Position numbers and translations under genes: made by a program
The notes under the pieces: model-generated
The model's input: only the letters and a program-made list of their open reading frames with translations
What the model was told of the DNA's origin: nothing
Databases searched by the model: none
Shown here: positions 1 to 7,554 of the stretch, in pieces
How positions within the stretch are numbered: the stretch's first letter is position 1
How the letters are laid out: each line of letters starts with the position of its first letter
Source of the DNA: Oceanicella actignis
Lineage (GTDB): Bacteria; Pseudomonadota; Alphaproteobacteria; Rhodobacterales; Rhodobacteraceae
Direction: 5' to 3'
DNA length: 64,000 nucleotides
Assembly (NCBI RefSeq): GCF_008124525.1
Contig: NZ_VNHJ01000002.1
Span: 248,001-312,000, forward strand

Positions 1-38
1 CCGCCGTGATACTCTATGGTCAGCTTGTAGCGAGGCAT
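1..38 (-). CDS. truA: tRNA pseudouridine synthase A, N-terminal 12 codons (partial)
   Basis: Reading the minus strand from 38 towards 1 gives MPRYKLTIEYHGG (last codon incomplete), which matches the opening of TruA (R-Y/F-K-L-T-I-E-Y-D-G). TruA converts uridines 38-40 of the tRNA anticodon arm to pseudouridine. Only the N-terminus lies in the window. His stands where most family members have Asp. It is divergent from ycjX with under 100 bp between the two starts. The identification rests on a dozen residues but the motif is distinctive. Confidence 0.7.
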   Translation of the reverse strand, partial: MPRYKLTIEYHG

Positions 39-134
39 GGCGCCTCGTGCCGCGATCGGCGACAAAAGGCAAGGCCTCGCGCCCGCGCGGCGGGGCGCCT
101 ATATCGACGGACGAGGAACAAGGCGGGAGCGGGC

Positions 135-1544
135 GTGGGCATCGCGGACATTGCGGACGAGGTCGCGCGGCTGGTCGAGACGGCGCAGGACGGCGCGGCG
201 GCGCTGTTCGAGCCGACGGTGCGGCTGGGCGTGACGGGGCTGTCGCGCGCGGGGAAGACGGTGTTCATCACCTCGCTGGTGGCGAACCTGCTGGACCGGG
301 GCCGGATGCCGCGCCTGCGCGCCGCCGCCCAGGGGCGCATCGAGGCGGCCCAGCTGCGCCCGCAGCCCGACCGCGCGGCGCCGCGCTTCGATTTCGAAAC
401 CCATCTGGGCGCGCTGCTGGCGCCCGAGCCGCGCTGGCCCGAATCGACCCGCGCGGTCAGCCAGCTGCGCCTGTCGCTGCGCCTGCGCCCCGAGGGGTGG
501 CTGGCCGGTCTGGCCGGGCCGCGCGTGGTGCATCTGGACATCGTGGATTACCCCGGCGAGTGGCTGCTGGACCTTGCGCTGCTGGATCTGAGCTACGACG
601 ACTGGTCCGAGCGCGCCCTGGCCGAGGCCCGCGCCCCCGCCCGCGCCCTGCACGCCGCGCCCTGGCTGGCGCGTCTGGGCGCGGTCGATCCCGCCGGCCC
701 GTGGGACGAGGGTCCGGCGCGCGCGCTGGCCGAGGCCTTCGCCGCCTATCTCGAGGCGTGCCGCCGGGCGGGGCTGTCGGGGCTGACGCCGGGGCGTTTC
801 CTGATGCCCGGCGATCTGGCCGGCTCGCCGGCGCTGACCTTCTCGCCGCTGCCGCGCGCCGAGCGCCGCGGCGGGTTGCGCGCCGAGATGGCCAAGCGCT
901 TCGAGGCCTACAAGCGCGCCGTGGTGCGCCCCTTCTTCCGCGATCATTTCGCGCGCATCGACCGGCAGGTGGTGCTGGTGGACGTGCTGTCGGCGCTCGG
1001 CGCCGGGCCGCAGGCGGTGGCCGATCTGCGCGCGTCCATGACCGCGGTGCTCGACGCCTTCCGCCCGGGCGAGAATTCGTGGCTGGCGCCGATCATCGGC
1101 CGGCGCGTCGACCGCATCCTGTTCGCCGCCGCCAAGGCCGACCATGTCCACCACACCCAGCATGACCGCCTGGCGGCGCTGACGGCCGAGCTGCTGCGCC
1201 GCTCGCGCGAGCGCGCGGCGTTCAAGGGCGCGCGGGTCGAGGCCATGGCGCTTGCCAGCCTGCGCGCCACGGTCGAGCAGGACGTGCGCCGCGACGGCCG
1301 CGTCCTGCATTGCGTGCGCGGCAGGCTTGCGGCCACCGGGCGCGAGGCGGCGCTGCATCCGGGCGATCTGCCCGAGGATCCGCGCCGCTTTCTCGACGCG
1401 CTGGGCGCCGAGCGTTGGCCCGAGGGCGACTTCCGCGCCATGGATTTCGCCCCGCCGCGCCTGCGGCTGGCGCCGGGCGACGGTCCGCCGCATCTGCGCC
1501 TTGATGCGGCCGCCGAGTTCCTTTTGGGAGACAAGCTGTCATGA
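135..1544 (+). CDS. ycjX: YcjX family P-loop NTPase
   Basis: A predicted protein of 469 aa, close to the E. coli YcjX length. A P-loop-like GLSRAGKT lies at residues 35-42, inside the family signature LGVTGLSRAGKTVF. YcjX is a GTPase-like stress-associated protein of unknown biochemical role. I chose the GTG at 135 (VGIADIADEV...) because family homology begins there and a purine-rich stretch (ggcgggagcggg) precedes it; the frame stays open upstream to position 6 but that part has no family similarity. The stop overlaps the next ATG by 4 bp, so the two genes are probably translationally coupled, as ycjX and ycjF are in other proteobacteria. Confidence 0.85.
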   Translation: MGIADIADEVARLVETAQDGAAALFEPTVRLGVTGLSRAGKTVFITSLVANLLDRGRMPRLRAAAQGRIEAAQLRPQPDRAAPRFDFETHLGALLAPEPRWPESTRAVSQLRLSLRLRPEGWLAGLAGPRVVHLDIVDYPGEWLLDLALLDLSYDDWSERALAEARAPARALHAAPWLARLGAVDPAGPWDEGPARALAEAFAAYLEACRRAGLSGLTPGRFLMPGDLAGSPALTFSPLPRAERRGGLRAEMAKRFEAYKRAVVRPFFRDHFARIDRQVVLVDVLSALGAGPQAVADLRASMTAVLDAFRPGENSWLAPIIGRRVDRILFAAAKADHVHHTQHDRLAALTAELLRRSRERAAFKGARVEAMALASLRATVEQDVRRDGRVLHCVRGRLAATGREAALHPGDLPEDPRRFLDALGAERWPEGDFRAMDFAPPRLRLAPGDGPPHLRLDAAAEFLLGDKLS

Positions 1545-2596
1545 GCCGCCCCGACGCGCCCGATGCGCCCCCCGCCCCCCGCCAGGGTCCGATCCTGATC
1601 GAGGAGGGCGACCCGGCCCTGGCCGCGCCCGCCCCCTCGCCGGCCGAGGCGCCCTCGCCCGACGCCGCCGAAGCCGGCGCGGCGGGCCCCGGGGCCGGCG
1701 GCGAGGGCGCCGGCGCGCGCGCGGCCCGCTTCGCCGCGCGGCGCGGCGGGTGGCTCGGGCGCATGTTCTGGGCGGGCGCCGGCGGCTTTGCGGCGCTGGC
1801 GCTGGGCGCCTGGGCGTGGGAGCTGGCCGGGCGGCTCATGCAGCTGCACCCGGCGCTGGGCTGGGCGGCCGACGCGCTGCTGGCGCTGGCGGCGCTGGCG
1901 CTGGCGGGGATCGCCGCGCGCGAGCTGGCGGCGCTGGCGCGTCTGCGCCGGGTCGAGCGCCTGCGCGCGACGGCGGCCGAGGCGCTGGCGCGGCGCGAGC
2001 TGTCGGCGGCGCGCGCCGCGGCGGCGGGGCTCGAGCGCCTTTACGCCGGGCGCGCCGATCTTGACTGGGCGCGCGCCCGCATGGCCGAGCGCCAGCACGA
2101 CGAGCTTGACGCCGAGGGGCTTCTGGCCCTGGCCGAGCGCGAATACATGGCGCGGCTCGACGCCGAGGCGCGCGCCGCCGTCGAGGCCGCGGCCCGCCAG
2201 GTCGCCGCCGCAACCGCGCTGGCCCCCGCGCCGCTGATCGACGTGCTGGCGGCGCTGGCGCTGAACCTGCGCATGATCCGGCGCGTGGCCTTCATCTATG
2301 GCGGGCGCGCGGGCGCGGTCGGCTCGTGGCGGTTGCTGCGGGCGGTGGCGGGCCACCTGATCGCCACCGGGGCGGTGGCCGTGGGCGACGATCTGCTCGG
2401 GCCGGTGCTGGGCGGCGGCGCGCTGGCGCGCCTGTCGCGCCGCTTCGGCGAGGGGCTGGTGAACGGGGCGCTGACCGCGCGCGTGGGCGCCGCGGCGATC
2501 GAGGTCTGCCGCCCGCTGCCCTTCGCCGCCCTTCCCCCGCCGCGCGCGCGGGCGCTGGTGGCGCGGGCGCTGCGCGGCTTCGCCGGCGGGGGGTGA
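1541..2596 (+). CDS. YcjF-like DUF697 membrane protein
   Basis: A predicted 351-aa inner-membrane protein starting in an ATGA overlap with ycjX. Residues 1-65 are a disordered Ala/Pro/Gly/Glu-rich leader. Two hydrophobic segments follow at about 80-100 and 105-125, then an Ala/Arg-rich helical region and a conserved C-terminal half containing LIDVLAALALNLRMIRRVA. This is the architecture of the TIGR01620/DUF697 proteins that accompany YcjX. Function is unknown; the tight coupling suggests that the two act together at the membrane. Confidence 0.8.
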   Translation: MSRPDAPDAPPAPRQGPILIEEGDPALAAPAPSPAEAPSPDAAEAGAAGPGAGGEGAGARAARFAARRGGWLGRMFWAGAGGFAALALGAWAWELAGRLMQLHPALGWAADALLALAALALAGIAARELAALARLRRVERLRATAAEALARRELSAARAAAAGLERLYAGRADLDWARARMAERQHDELDAEGLLALAEREYMARLDAEARAAVEAAARQVAAATALAPAPLIDVLAALALNLRMIRRVAFIYGGRAGAVGSWRLLRAVAGHLIATGAVAVGDDLLGPVLGGGALARLSRRFGEGLVNGALTARVGAAAIEVCRPLPFAALPPPRARALVARALRGFAGGG

Positions 2597-2660
2597 GCGC
2601 CGGGCGGCCGCCGGGGCCGGGCGATCGGCGTTGCGGGCGGCCCGGATGCGGGCGCGGCGG

Positions 2661-2789
2661 GCGCAGCATCGCGGCCCAGACCATGCCCGGAACCTTGGCG
2701 TCCATGGCGAATTCGGCCGGTCCGTCGGCCTTGGACGGTCCGTCGAGCCGGCGCAGATCCGGCGCGCCGATCAGCCGCAAGGCCGAGGC
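2661..2789 (-). pseudogene. Relic of a xanthine dehydrogenase-family molybdopterin subunit
   Basis: Translating the minus strand of this gene-free gap gives about 43 residues including LRLIGAPDLRRLDGPSKADG and AEFAMDAKVPGMVWAAMLR. This matches the segment of CoxL/IorB-type molybdopterin-binding subunits that normally reads R-L-I-G-K-P-x-x-R-L-D-x-P-x-K-V-x-G-x-A-x-F-G-I-D-V-x-x-P-G-M-x-x-A-A. Complete homologues have about 700 residues; here the similarity stops abruptly on both sides in low-complexity Pro/Arg/Ala sequence, with no start codon or partner domains. It reads as a decayed internal fragment of a lost gene. The motif match is by eye. Confidence 0.55.
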
Positions 2790-2850
2790 GGGCTCGAGCG
2801 CCGGTCCGGCCGGCGGCGTCGGCGCGGCGGCGTCGGGGGGCGGCCTTGGC

Positions 2851-2890
2851 GGGCCTGGCTCGGGGCGGGCTCGGGCCTGGCTCGGGGCGG
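2851..2890. repeat. 18-bp direct repeat
   Basis: GGGCCTGGCTCGGGGCGG occurs exactly at 2851-2868 and again at 2873-2890, separated by 4 bp. It lies just beyond the stop codon of the adenosine kinase gene, in the same spacer as the molybdoenzyme relic. No function can be assigned; it fits replication slippage in unconstrained DNA. Confidence 0.7.
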
Positions 2891-2896
2891 CGGCGT

Positions 2897-3898
2897 TCAG
2901 CCCAGGCCGAAGCGGTCGAAGAGCTGGCGCAGGTCGGTCTGCGGCCGCGCGCCGATATGCGAGATCACCTCGCCCGCGCACACGCAGCCCATCGTCCCGC
3001 AGGTCAGCAGGTCGCGCCCGCGCGTCAGGCCATAGAGGAACCCCGCCGCGAACAGGTCGCCCGCGCCGGTGGCGTCCACGCGCTCCATCGGCGCGGCGGG
3101 GGCGTGAACCGTGCGCGCGCCGGCCACGACATAGGCGCCGGCGGGGCCGATGGTGACGGCGGTCATGGGGATCTCGGCGCGCGCCGCCTCGATGGCGTCG
3201 TCCAGCGTCGCGGACTGGTAGAGCGAGATCAGCTCGTGCTCGTTGGCGAACAGCAGGTCCACCTCTTCGCGCGCCATGCGGCGGAAGGCGTCGCGGTGGC
3301 GCTCGACGCAAAAGGGGTCGGACAGCGTCAGCGCCACCTTGCCGCCCGCCGCCTTGGCCGCTGCGATCGCCTTGGCGAAGGCGGCCTGCCCGTCGGGACC
3401 GTCGAAGCGGTAGCCCTCGAGATAGATCCAGCGCGCATCGGCCATGAGCGCGGGGTCGATGTCCTCGGGCGAGAGCGTGGCCGAGACCCCCAGATAGGTG
3501 TTCATCGTGCGCTCGCCGTCGGGGGTGATCAGCACCATGCAGCGGCCCGTCTCGTCGCCCTCGAGCGTGCGCGGCGCGCGCGGCGTGTCGAAATCCACCC
3601 CCAGCGCGCGGATGTCATGCGCGAAGATCGCGCCCAGCTGGTCGTCCTTGACCTTGCCCACATAGGCCGTGCGCGCGCCCAGCATCCCCAGCCCGGCGAT
3701 GGTGTTGGCCGCCGAGCCGCCCGACACCTCCTGCGCGGGCCCCATGCGGTCGTAAAGCTCGAGCGCGCGCGCCGCGTCCACCAGCTGCATCACGCCCTTG
3801 CGCACGCCGTTCTCGGCCAGGAAGGCGTCGGTGACGCGGGCCAGCACGTCGACCATCGCGTTGCCGACGCCGACCACGTCATAGGTCTTGGCCGTCAT
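2897..3898 (-). CDS. Adenosine kinase-like PfkB family sugar kinase
   Basis: A 333-aa ribokinase-family protein. It shows the N-terminal GVGNAMVDVLA, the glycine-rich GGSAANT substrate-loop signature, and the C-terminal PfkB signature DATGAGDLFAAGF, whose Asp is the catalytic base. Alphaproteobacterial proteins with this pattern are usually annotated as adenosine kinase (adenosine + ATP to AMP + ADP, purine salvage), but substrate specificity cannot be read from sequence. The ATG overlaps the nth stop by 4 bp, so it is probably co-transcribed behind nth. Confidence 0.85.
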   Translation of the reverse strand: MTAKTYDVVGVGNAMVDVLARVTDAFLAENGVRKGVMQLVDAARALELYDRMGPAQEVSGGSAANTIAGLGMLGARTAYVGKVKDDQLGAIFAHDIRALGVDFDTPRAPRTLEGDETGRCMVLITPDGERTMNTYLGVSATLSPEDIDPALMADARWIYLEGYRFDGPDGQAAFAKAIAAAKAAGGKVALTLSDPFCVERHRDAFRRMAREEVDLLFANEHELISLYQSATLDDAIEAARAEIPMTAVTIGPAGAYVVAGARTVHAPAAPMERVDATGAGDLFAAGFLYGLTRGRDLLTCGTMGCVCAGEVISHIGARPQTDLRQLFDRFGLG

Positions 3899-4539
3899 GC
3901 GGTCTTCTCCTCGAACAGGCACAGATCGCGGATCAGGCAGGCGCCGCAATCGGGCTTGCGGGCCTTGCACACATAGCGGCCGTGCAGAATGAGCCAATGA
4001 TGGGCGTGCAGCGCGTATTCGGCCGGCACCACGTCCTCGAGCGCGCGCTCGACCGCCAGCACGTCCTTGCCCGGCGCCATGCCGGTGCGGTTGGCGACGC
4101 GGAACACATGCGTGTCCACCGCCATGGCGGGCACGCGGAACCACATGTTCAGCACCACGTTCGCCGTCTTGCGTCCCACGCCCGGCAGGCTGGCCAGCGC
4201 CGCGCGCGAGGAAGGCACCTCGCCGTCGAACTCCTCGATCAGGCGGCGCGACAGGGCGATGACGTTGCGGGCCTTGCTGCGGAACAGGCCGATGGTCTTG
4301 ATGTGCTCGATCAGCCCCTCTTCGCCCAGCTCCAGCATCTTGCGCGGGGTGTCGGCGATCTCGAACAGGCGGCGCGTGGCCTTGTTCACGCCCTTGTCGG
4401 TCGCCTGCGCCGACAGCGCCACGGCGACCAGAAGGGTGAAGGCGTTGACGTGCTCGAGCTCGCCCTTGGGCTCGGGGCGGTGAAGCTTGAAGCGGCGGAA
4501 CGCTTCCTTGATGGATCTGTAGTCGAGCTGGCCGGTCAT
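3895..4539 (-). CDS. nth: Endonuclease III (DNA glycosylase/AP lyase)
   Basis: A 214-aa protein. The helix-hairpin-helix LPGVGRKTA carries the catalytic Lys124, VDTHVFR carries Asp142, and the C-terminal cysteines C191-x6-C198-x2-C201-x5-C207 form the canonical [4Fe-4S] loop. The enzyme removes oxidised pyrimidines and nicks the abasic site in base excision repair. Length and residue positions match E. coli Nth (K120, D138). MTGQLDY was chosen as the start because upstream in-frame sequence is Arg/Ala-rich and unlike the family. It leads a two-gene operon with the PfkB kinase, and its start faces the Ada-like gene across 113 bp. Confidence 0.95.
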   Translation of the reverse strand: MTGQLDYRSIKEAFRRFKLHRPEPKGELEHVNAFTLLVAVALSAQATDKGVNKATRRLFEIADTPRKMLELGEEGLIEHIKTIGLFRSKARNVIALSRRLIEEFDGEVPSSRAALASLPGVGRKTANVVLNMWFRVPAMAVDTHVFRVANRTGMAPGKDVLAVERALEDVVPAEYALHAHHWLILHGRYVCKARKPDCGACLIRDLCLFEEKTA

Positions 4540-4652
4540 GACGCGGCGGACAATGCACCGAGCCGCCCCCCGGCGCAAGGCGCGCGCGGGCAAGATTCGG
4601 GTGGCGCGGCGGGCGCGCCGGCTGGCATATCCGCAGGCAGGAGGATCCAGCC

Positions 4653-5669
4653 ATGACCGCATCGCCCATCGCGACCGATTCCCCGCCCGAACCCGCGCAT
4701 GAGGCCGACTGGCCCGCCTCCGAGCGCGACCGCTTCCGCCACCGGCTGGCCGCGCAGGCGCTGCGCCTGATCGAGGAGACGCGCGCCGAGCAGCCCTCGC
4801 TGGACGAGCTTGCGCGGCGCATGGGGCTGAGCCCGGCCCATTTCCACCGCCTGTTCACGCGCCATGTGGGCGTCAGCCCCAAGCGCTACATGCAGTTCCT
4901 GACGCTCGAGCACGCGCGCCGGCTGCTGCGCGAGCGCCGCTCGGTGCTGGATGCGGCGCTGGAGAGCGGGCTGTCGGGGCCGGGGCGGCTGCACGACCTG
5001 TTCGTGCGGTGGGAGGCGATGACCCCCGGCGAATACGCCGCCGGGGGCGAAGGTCTGACCATTCGCTGGGGCTGGTTCGACGGCCCCTTCGGGCCGACGC
5101 TGGCCATGGCGACCGAACGCGGCCTGTGCGGCATGGCCTTCGCCGCCGAGCTGGGCCGCGACGAGGCCGTGCGCGACATGCGCGCGCGCTGGCCCGCGGC
5201 GCGCTTCGTGCATGACCCCGCGCCCTTGCGCCATTGGGTCGAAGCGGCCTTCGGCATGCGCGGCGAGGCGCGCGTGCACCTGATCGGGGCGCCGTTCCAG
5301 ATCAAGGTGTGGGAGGCGCTGCTGGCCGTGCCGGCGGGGCATGTGACCACCTATTCCGATATCGCGCGCGCGGTGGGGCGGCCGGGCGCGGCGCGCGCCG
5401 TGGGCAACGCGGTCGGGCGCAATCCGGTCAGCTGGCTGGTGCCGTGCCATCGCGCGCTGCGCAAGTCGGGCGAGCTGGGCGGCTATCGCTGGGGCCTGTC
5501 GGTCAAGCGCGCCATGCTGGCCTTCGAGAGCGCCGAGCTGGAAAGCAGAACGGCGCCTGCGGAGCTTGCCGCAGGCGCCGTCGCCGTCGCGCAGGAGACC
5601 GGGGAGGAGGACGGCCCCCGCGCGGCTGATCGCGCTGCGCCCCGGGGAGGAGGACAGGGCGCGCGCTAA
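4653..5669 (+). CDS. AraC-type HTH / methylated-DNA-protein-cysteine methyltransferase (Ada-like)
   Basis: A 338-aa fusion. An AraC-type helix-turn-helix domain occupies about residues 30-130, followed by an MGMT domain whose PCHR motif carries the acceptor Cys265. The protein should repair O6-alkylguanine by suicidal transfer to that cysteine and bind DNA through its AraC domain. Unlike E. coli Ada it has no N-terminal zinc-cysteine domain, so the phosphotriester-sensing switch is absent; such two-domain forms are common. The ribosome site (caggaggatccagcc) sets the start. About 45 Ala/Gly/Glu-rich residues trail beyond the usual MGMT end and overlie a strong hairpin. Confidence 0.9.
   Translation: MTASPIATDSPPEPAHEADWPASERDRFRHRLAAQALRLIEETRAEQPSLDELARRMGLSPAHFHRLFTRHVGVSPKRYMQFLTLEHARRLLRERRSVLDAALESGLSGPGRLHDLFVRWEAMTPGEYAAGGEGLTIRWGWFDGPFGPTLAMATERGLCGMAFAAELGRDEAVRDMRARWPAARFVHDPAPLRHWVEAAFGMRGEARVHLIGAPFQIKVWEALLAVPAGHVTTYSDIARAVGRPGAARAVGNAVGRNPVSWLVPCHRALRKSGELGGYRWGLSVKRAMLAFESAELESRTAPAELAAGAVAVAQETGEEDGPRAADRAAPRGGGQGAR
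5551..5580 (+). other. Perfect 12-bp hairpin in the 3' end of the Ada-like gene
   Basis: CGGCGCCTGCGG (5551-5562), a 6-nt loop, and CCGCAGGCGCCG (5569-5580) form an uninterrupted stem. It lies inside the atypical C-terminal tail of the coding frame, about 90 bp before the stop. No T-run follows, so it is not a textbook terminator; it may protect or attenuate the transcript. Confidence 0.6.
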
Positions 5670-5713
5670 ACCCGTTTCGCCGGAGGGAGGGGCCGGCGAC
5701 GCGGGAATGGCGT

Positions 5714-5932
5714 TCAGTTGTCGTAGACCGCGTGCCAGGCCACCGAGCGCAGCGAGGCGCGGCTCAGGCCCAGATCGGCCAGGTCGCGGTTGTCGAGCGC
5801 CGACAGCTCGCGCAGCGTGCGGCGATACAGGCGCCACTTGGCGTAGCGGGCGGCCAGCTCCTCGGCCTTGGCGCGGACGAGCGAGGCGAGCGAGGCCCCG
5901 ACGGCGGGGGCGTTGTTGGCGACGTGAGCCAT
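5714..5932 (-). CDS. DUF1127 small protein
   Basis: A 72-aa protein. Its C-terminal half has the DUF1127 (YjiS-like) pattern: W-R-x-Y-R-R-T-x-R-E-L, then L-D-x-R-x-L-A-D-L-G-L-S-R. Family members in alphaproteobacteria are small Arg-rich proteins, some binding RNA or affecting phosphate and carbon metabolism; the function of this one is unknown. The start MAHVANNAP is preceded by a purine-rich stretch (agaaaggaac). It is monocistronic, and about 280 bp of lower-GC DNA upstream (5933-6208) probably holds its promoter. Confidence 0.8.
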   Translation of the reverse strand: MAHVANNAPAVGASLASLVRAKAEELAARYAKWRLYRRTLRELSALDNRDLADLGLSRASLRSVAWHAVYDN

Positions 5933-6208
5933 GACCGTGTTCCTTTCTGCTTGCTCGCCGGTCTCCGCTGCGGAGGCCGGCGTTCGGGCGGGGCGTCCGG
6001 TTGCGGGCGCGGCGTCCTTGTTGCGCTGCAATATGCTTACGTTCGCGGAAGGTCGCAATCGCCGTTGCGGCAAACCCGTTTTGCGGCTTGCGCATACGTG
6101 ACGTTGGGTCAGAGCCCTTGCCGTTTCGCGGGGCGGATCGTGCTGCGGCGCAATGCAATCAGAAGAAGAACATGCTGCATCGCCGATAAATCAGGACATG
6201 CGCCCTGC

Positions 6209-6238
6209 CGCCGCCGCCCTCAGCGCAGGGCGGCGGCG
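6209..6238 (-). other. Hairpin spanning the fghA stop codon
   Basis: A 12-bp perfect stem (6209-6220 with 6227-6238) has a 6-nt loop; the TGA stop of the S-formylglutathione hydrolase gene (6220-6222) sits at the stem-loop junction. No T-run follows on either strand. It is probably a 3'-end RNA structure (processing barrier or Rho-assisted end). Confidence 0.55.
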
Positions 6239-7044
6239 TGGTGGCGCAGATGGTCCTCGATGAAGGTGGCGATGAAGAAATAGCTGTGGTCGTAGCCCGC
6301 CTGCATGCGAATCCGCGCCCTCTGCCCGGCCTCGGCGCAGGCCTGCTCGAACAGCGCGGTCTTGAGCTGGTCCTCGAGGAAGGGGTCGGCCGTGCCCTGG
6401 TCGACCAGGATCTCGCCCTTCCAGCCAAGCTCGCGCACCAGCGCGCAGGCGTCGTGCCGCGCCCACAGTGCGCGGTCCTCGCCCAGATAGGCCGAGAAGG
6501 CCTTTCGCCCCCAGGGGCAGTTCATGGGCGAGACGATGGGCGCAAAGGCGGAAAGCGACTCGAAGGTCTCGGGCCGGCGCATGGCGATGGTCAGCGCGCC
6601 GTGGCCGCCCATCGAGTGGCCCGTCAGCCCCAGCGCCCCAAGGCCGAACGAATCGCGCAGCAGGGCGGGCAGCTCTTCGGCGACGTAGGTGAACATGCGA
6701 AAGTTCCGATCCCAGGGCGGCTGCGTCGCGTCCACGTAAAAGCCCGCGCCCTGGCCCAGGTCATAGGCGGGGGAATCGGGCGCGTCCTCGCCGCGCGGAG
6801 AGGTGTCGGGGCAGACCACGGCCAGCCCCAGCTCGGCGGCGACGCGCTGGAAGCCGGCCTTGACGGTGGCGTTCTCGTGCGTGCAGGTCAGCCCCGCCAG
6901 GAAGATCACGCACGGGGTCGGGCCCGCCCCGGCGCGCGGCGGCGTGTAGAGCGAGAAGGTCATGTCCGTGCCCGTGGCGGCGCTGGCGTGACGCAGAACG
7001 CGCTGCACGCCGCCGAAGCACAGGCTTTCGCTCAGGGTCTCCAT
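6220..7044 (-). CDS. fghA: S-formylglutathione hydrolase
   Basis: A 274-aa esterase-D family protein. The nucleophile elbow is GHSMGG (Ser144), with the family signature CTHENA and a late DHSYFF histidine. It hydrolyses S-formylglutathione to formate and glutathione, the second step of glutathione-dependent formaldehyde detoxification. I chose METLSES at 7044 over an ATG at 7059 because ACGGAGG sits 5 bp before it; the 7059 start would place that site inside the gene. The formaldehyde dehydrogenase partner is not in the window. It is last in a run with yaiI and two upstream genes. Confidence 0.9.
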   Translation of the reverse strand: METLSESLCFGGVQRVLRHASAATGTDMTFSLYTPPRAGAGPTPCVIFLAGLTCTHENATVKAGFQRVAAELGLAVVCPDTSPRGEDAPDSPAYDLGQGAGFYVDATQPPWDRNFRMFTYVAEELPALLRDSFGLGALGLTGHSMGGHGALTIAMRRPETFESLSAFAPIVSPMNCPWGRKAFSAYLGEDRALWARHDACALVRELGWKGEILVDQGTADPFLEDQLKTALFEQACAEAGQRARIRMQAGYDHSYFFIATFIEDHLRHHAAALR

Positions 7045-7054
7045 GTCGGCCTCC

Positions 7055-7087
7055 GTCATGTGGGCGTCATGTGGGCGTCATGCGGGC
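7055..7087. repeat. 11-bp tandem repeat, three copies
   Basis: GTCATGTGGGC at 7055-7065 and 7066-7076, then GTCATGCGGGC at 7077-7087. It bridges the yaiI stop and the fghA ribosome site, and each unit creates an ATG on the minus strand, two of them decoys upstream of the true fghA start. It is probably a slippage product. Confidence 0.75.
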
Positions 7088-7554
7088 GCGTCGCGGGCCT
7101 GGCGCGCGGCCGCGGTCAGCTCGCGGTCCAGCGCGTCCAGAAAGCGCGAGCGGTCGGCTTTCGAAAAGGGTCTGGGGCCGCGCCCGGCGCGCAGCGGGTC
7201 GGCGGCGCGCAGGTCGGCGGCAAGGTCGCGCATGGCCAGCTGCGCGCCGATGTTGGCGGGGGTGAAGGCCGCGCCGTCCGGGCGCAGGGCGCGCGCGCCG
7301 GCCTCGAGGCAGCGCGCCGCCAGCGGAATGTCCGAGGTCACGCACACATCGCCCGGGCCGATGCGCTCGGCGATCCAGCGATCGGCGGCGTCGGCCTCGG
7401 GCGCGACGATCACCGTGCGCACGCGCGGGTCGGGGTCGGGGCGGATGCCGCCGTTCGAGACGACGAAGACCTCGACGCCCCGGCGCGCCGCCACGCGCAG
7501 CGCCTCGGCCCGCACGGGGCAGGCGTCGGCGTCGATGAAGAGCCGCGCGCTCAT
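7078..7554 (-). CDS. YaiI/YqxD family protein (UPF0178)
   Basis: A 158-aa protein with the family opening FIDADACPVRAE and internal SNGG, TSDIPLA and R-G-x-x-F-S/T elements typical of the UPF0178 PIN-like fold. The acidic cluster near the N-terminus suggests a metal-dependent nuclease fold, but no activity is established for the family. The ATG overlaps the HAD gene stop by 4 bp (7551-7554), indicating one operon. Confidence 0.85.
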   Translation of the reverse strand: MSARLFIDADACPVRAEALRVAARRGVEVFVVSNGGIRPDPDPRVRTVIVAPEADAADRWIAERIGPGDVCVTSDIPLAARCLEAGARALRPDGAAFTPANIGAQLAMRDLAADLRAADPLRAGRGPRPFSKADRSRFLDALDRELTAAARQARDAPA

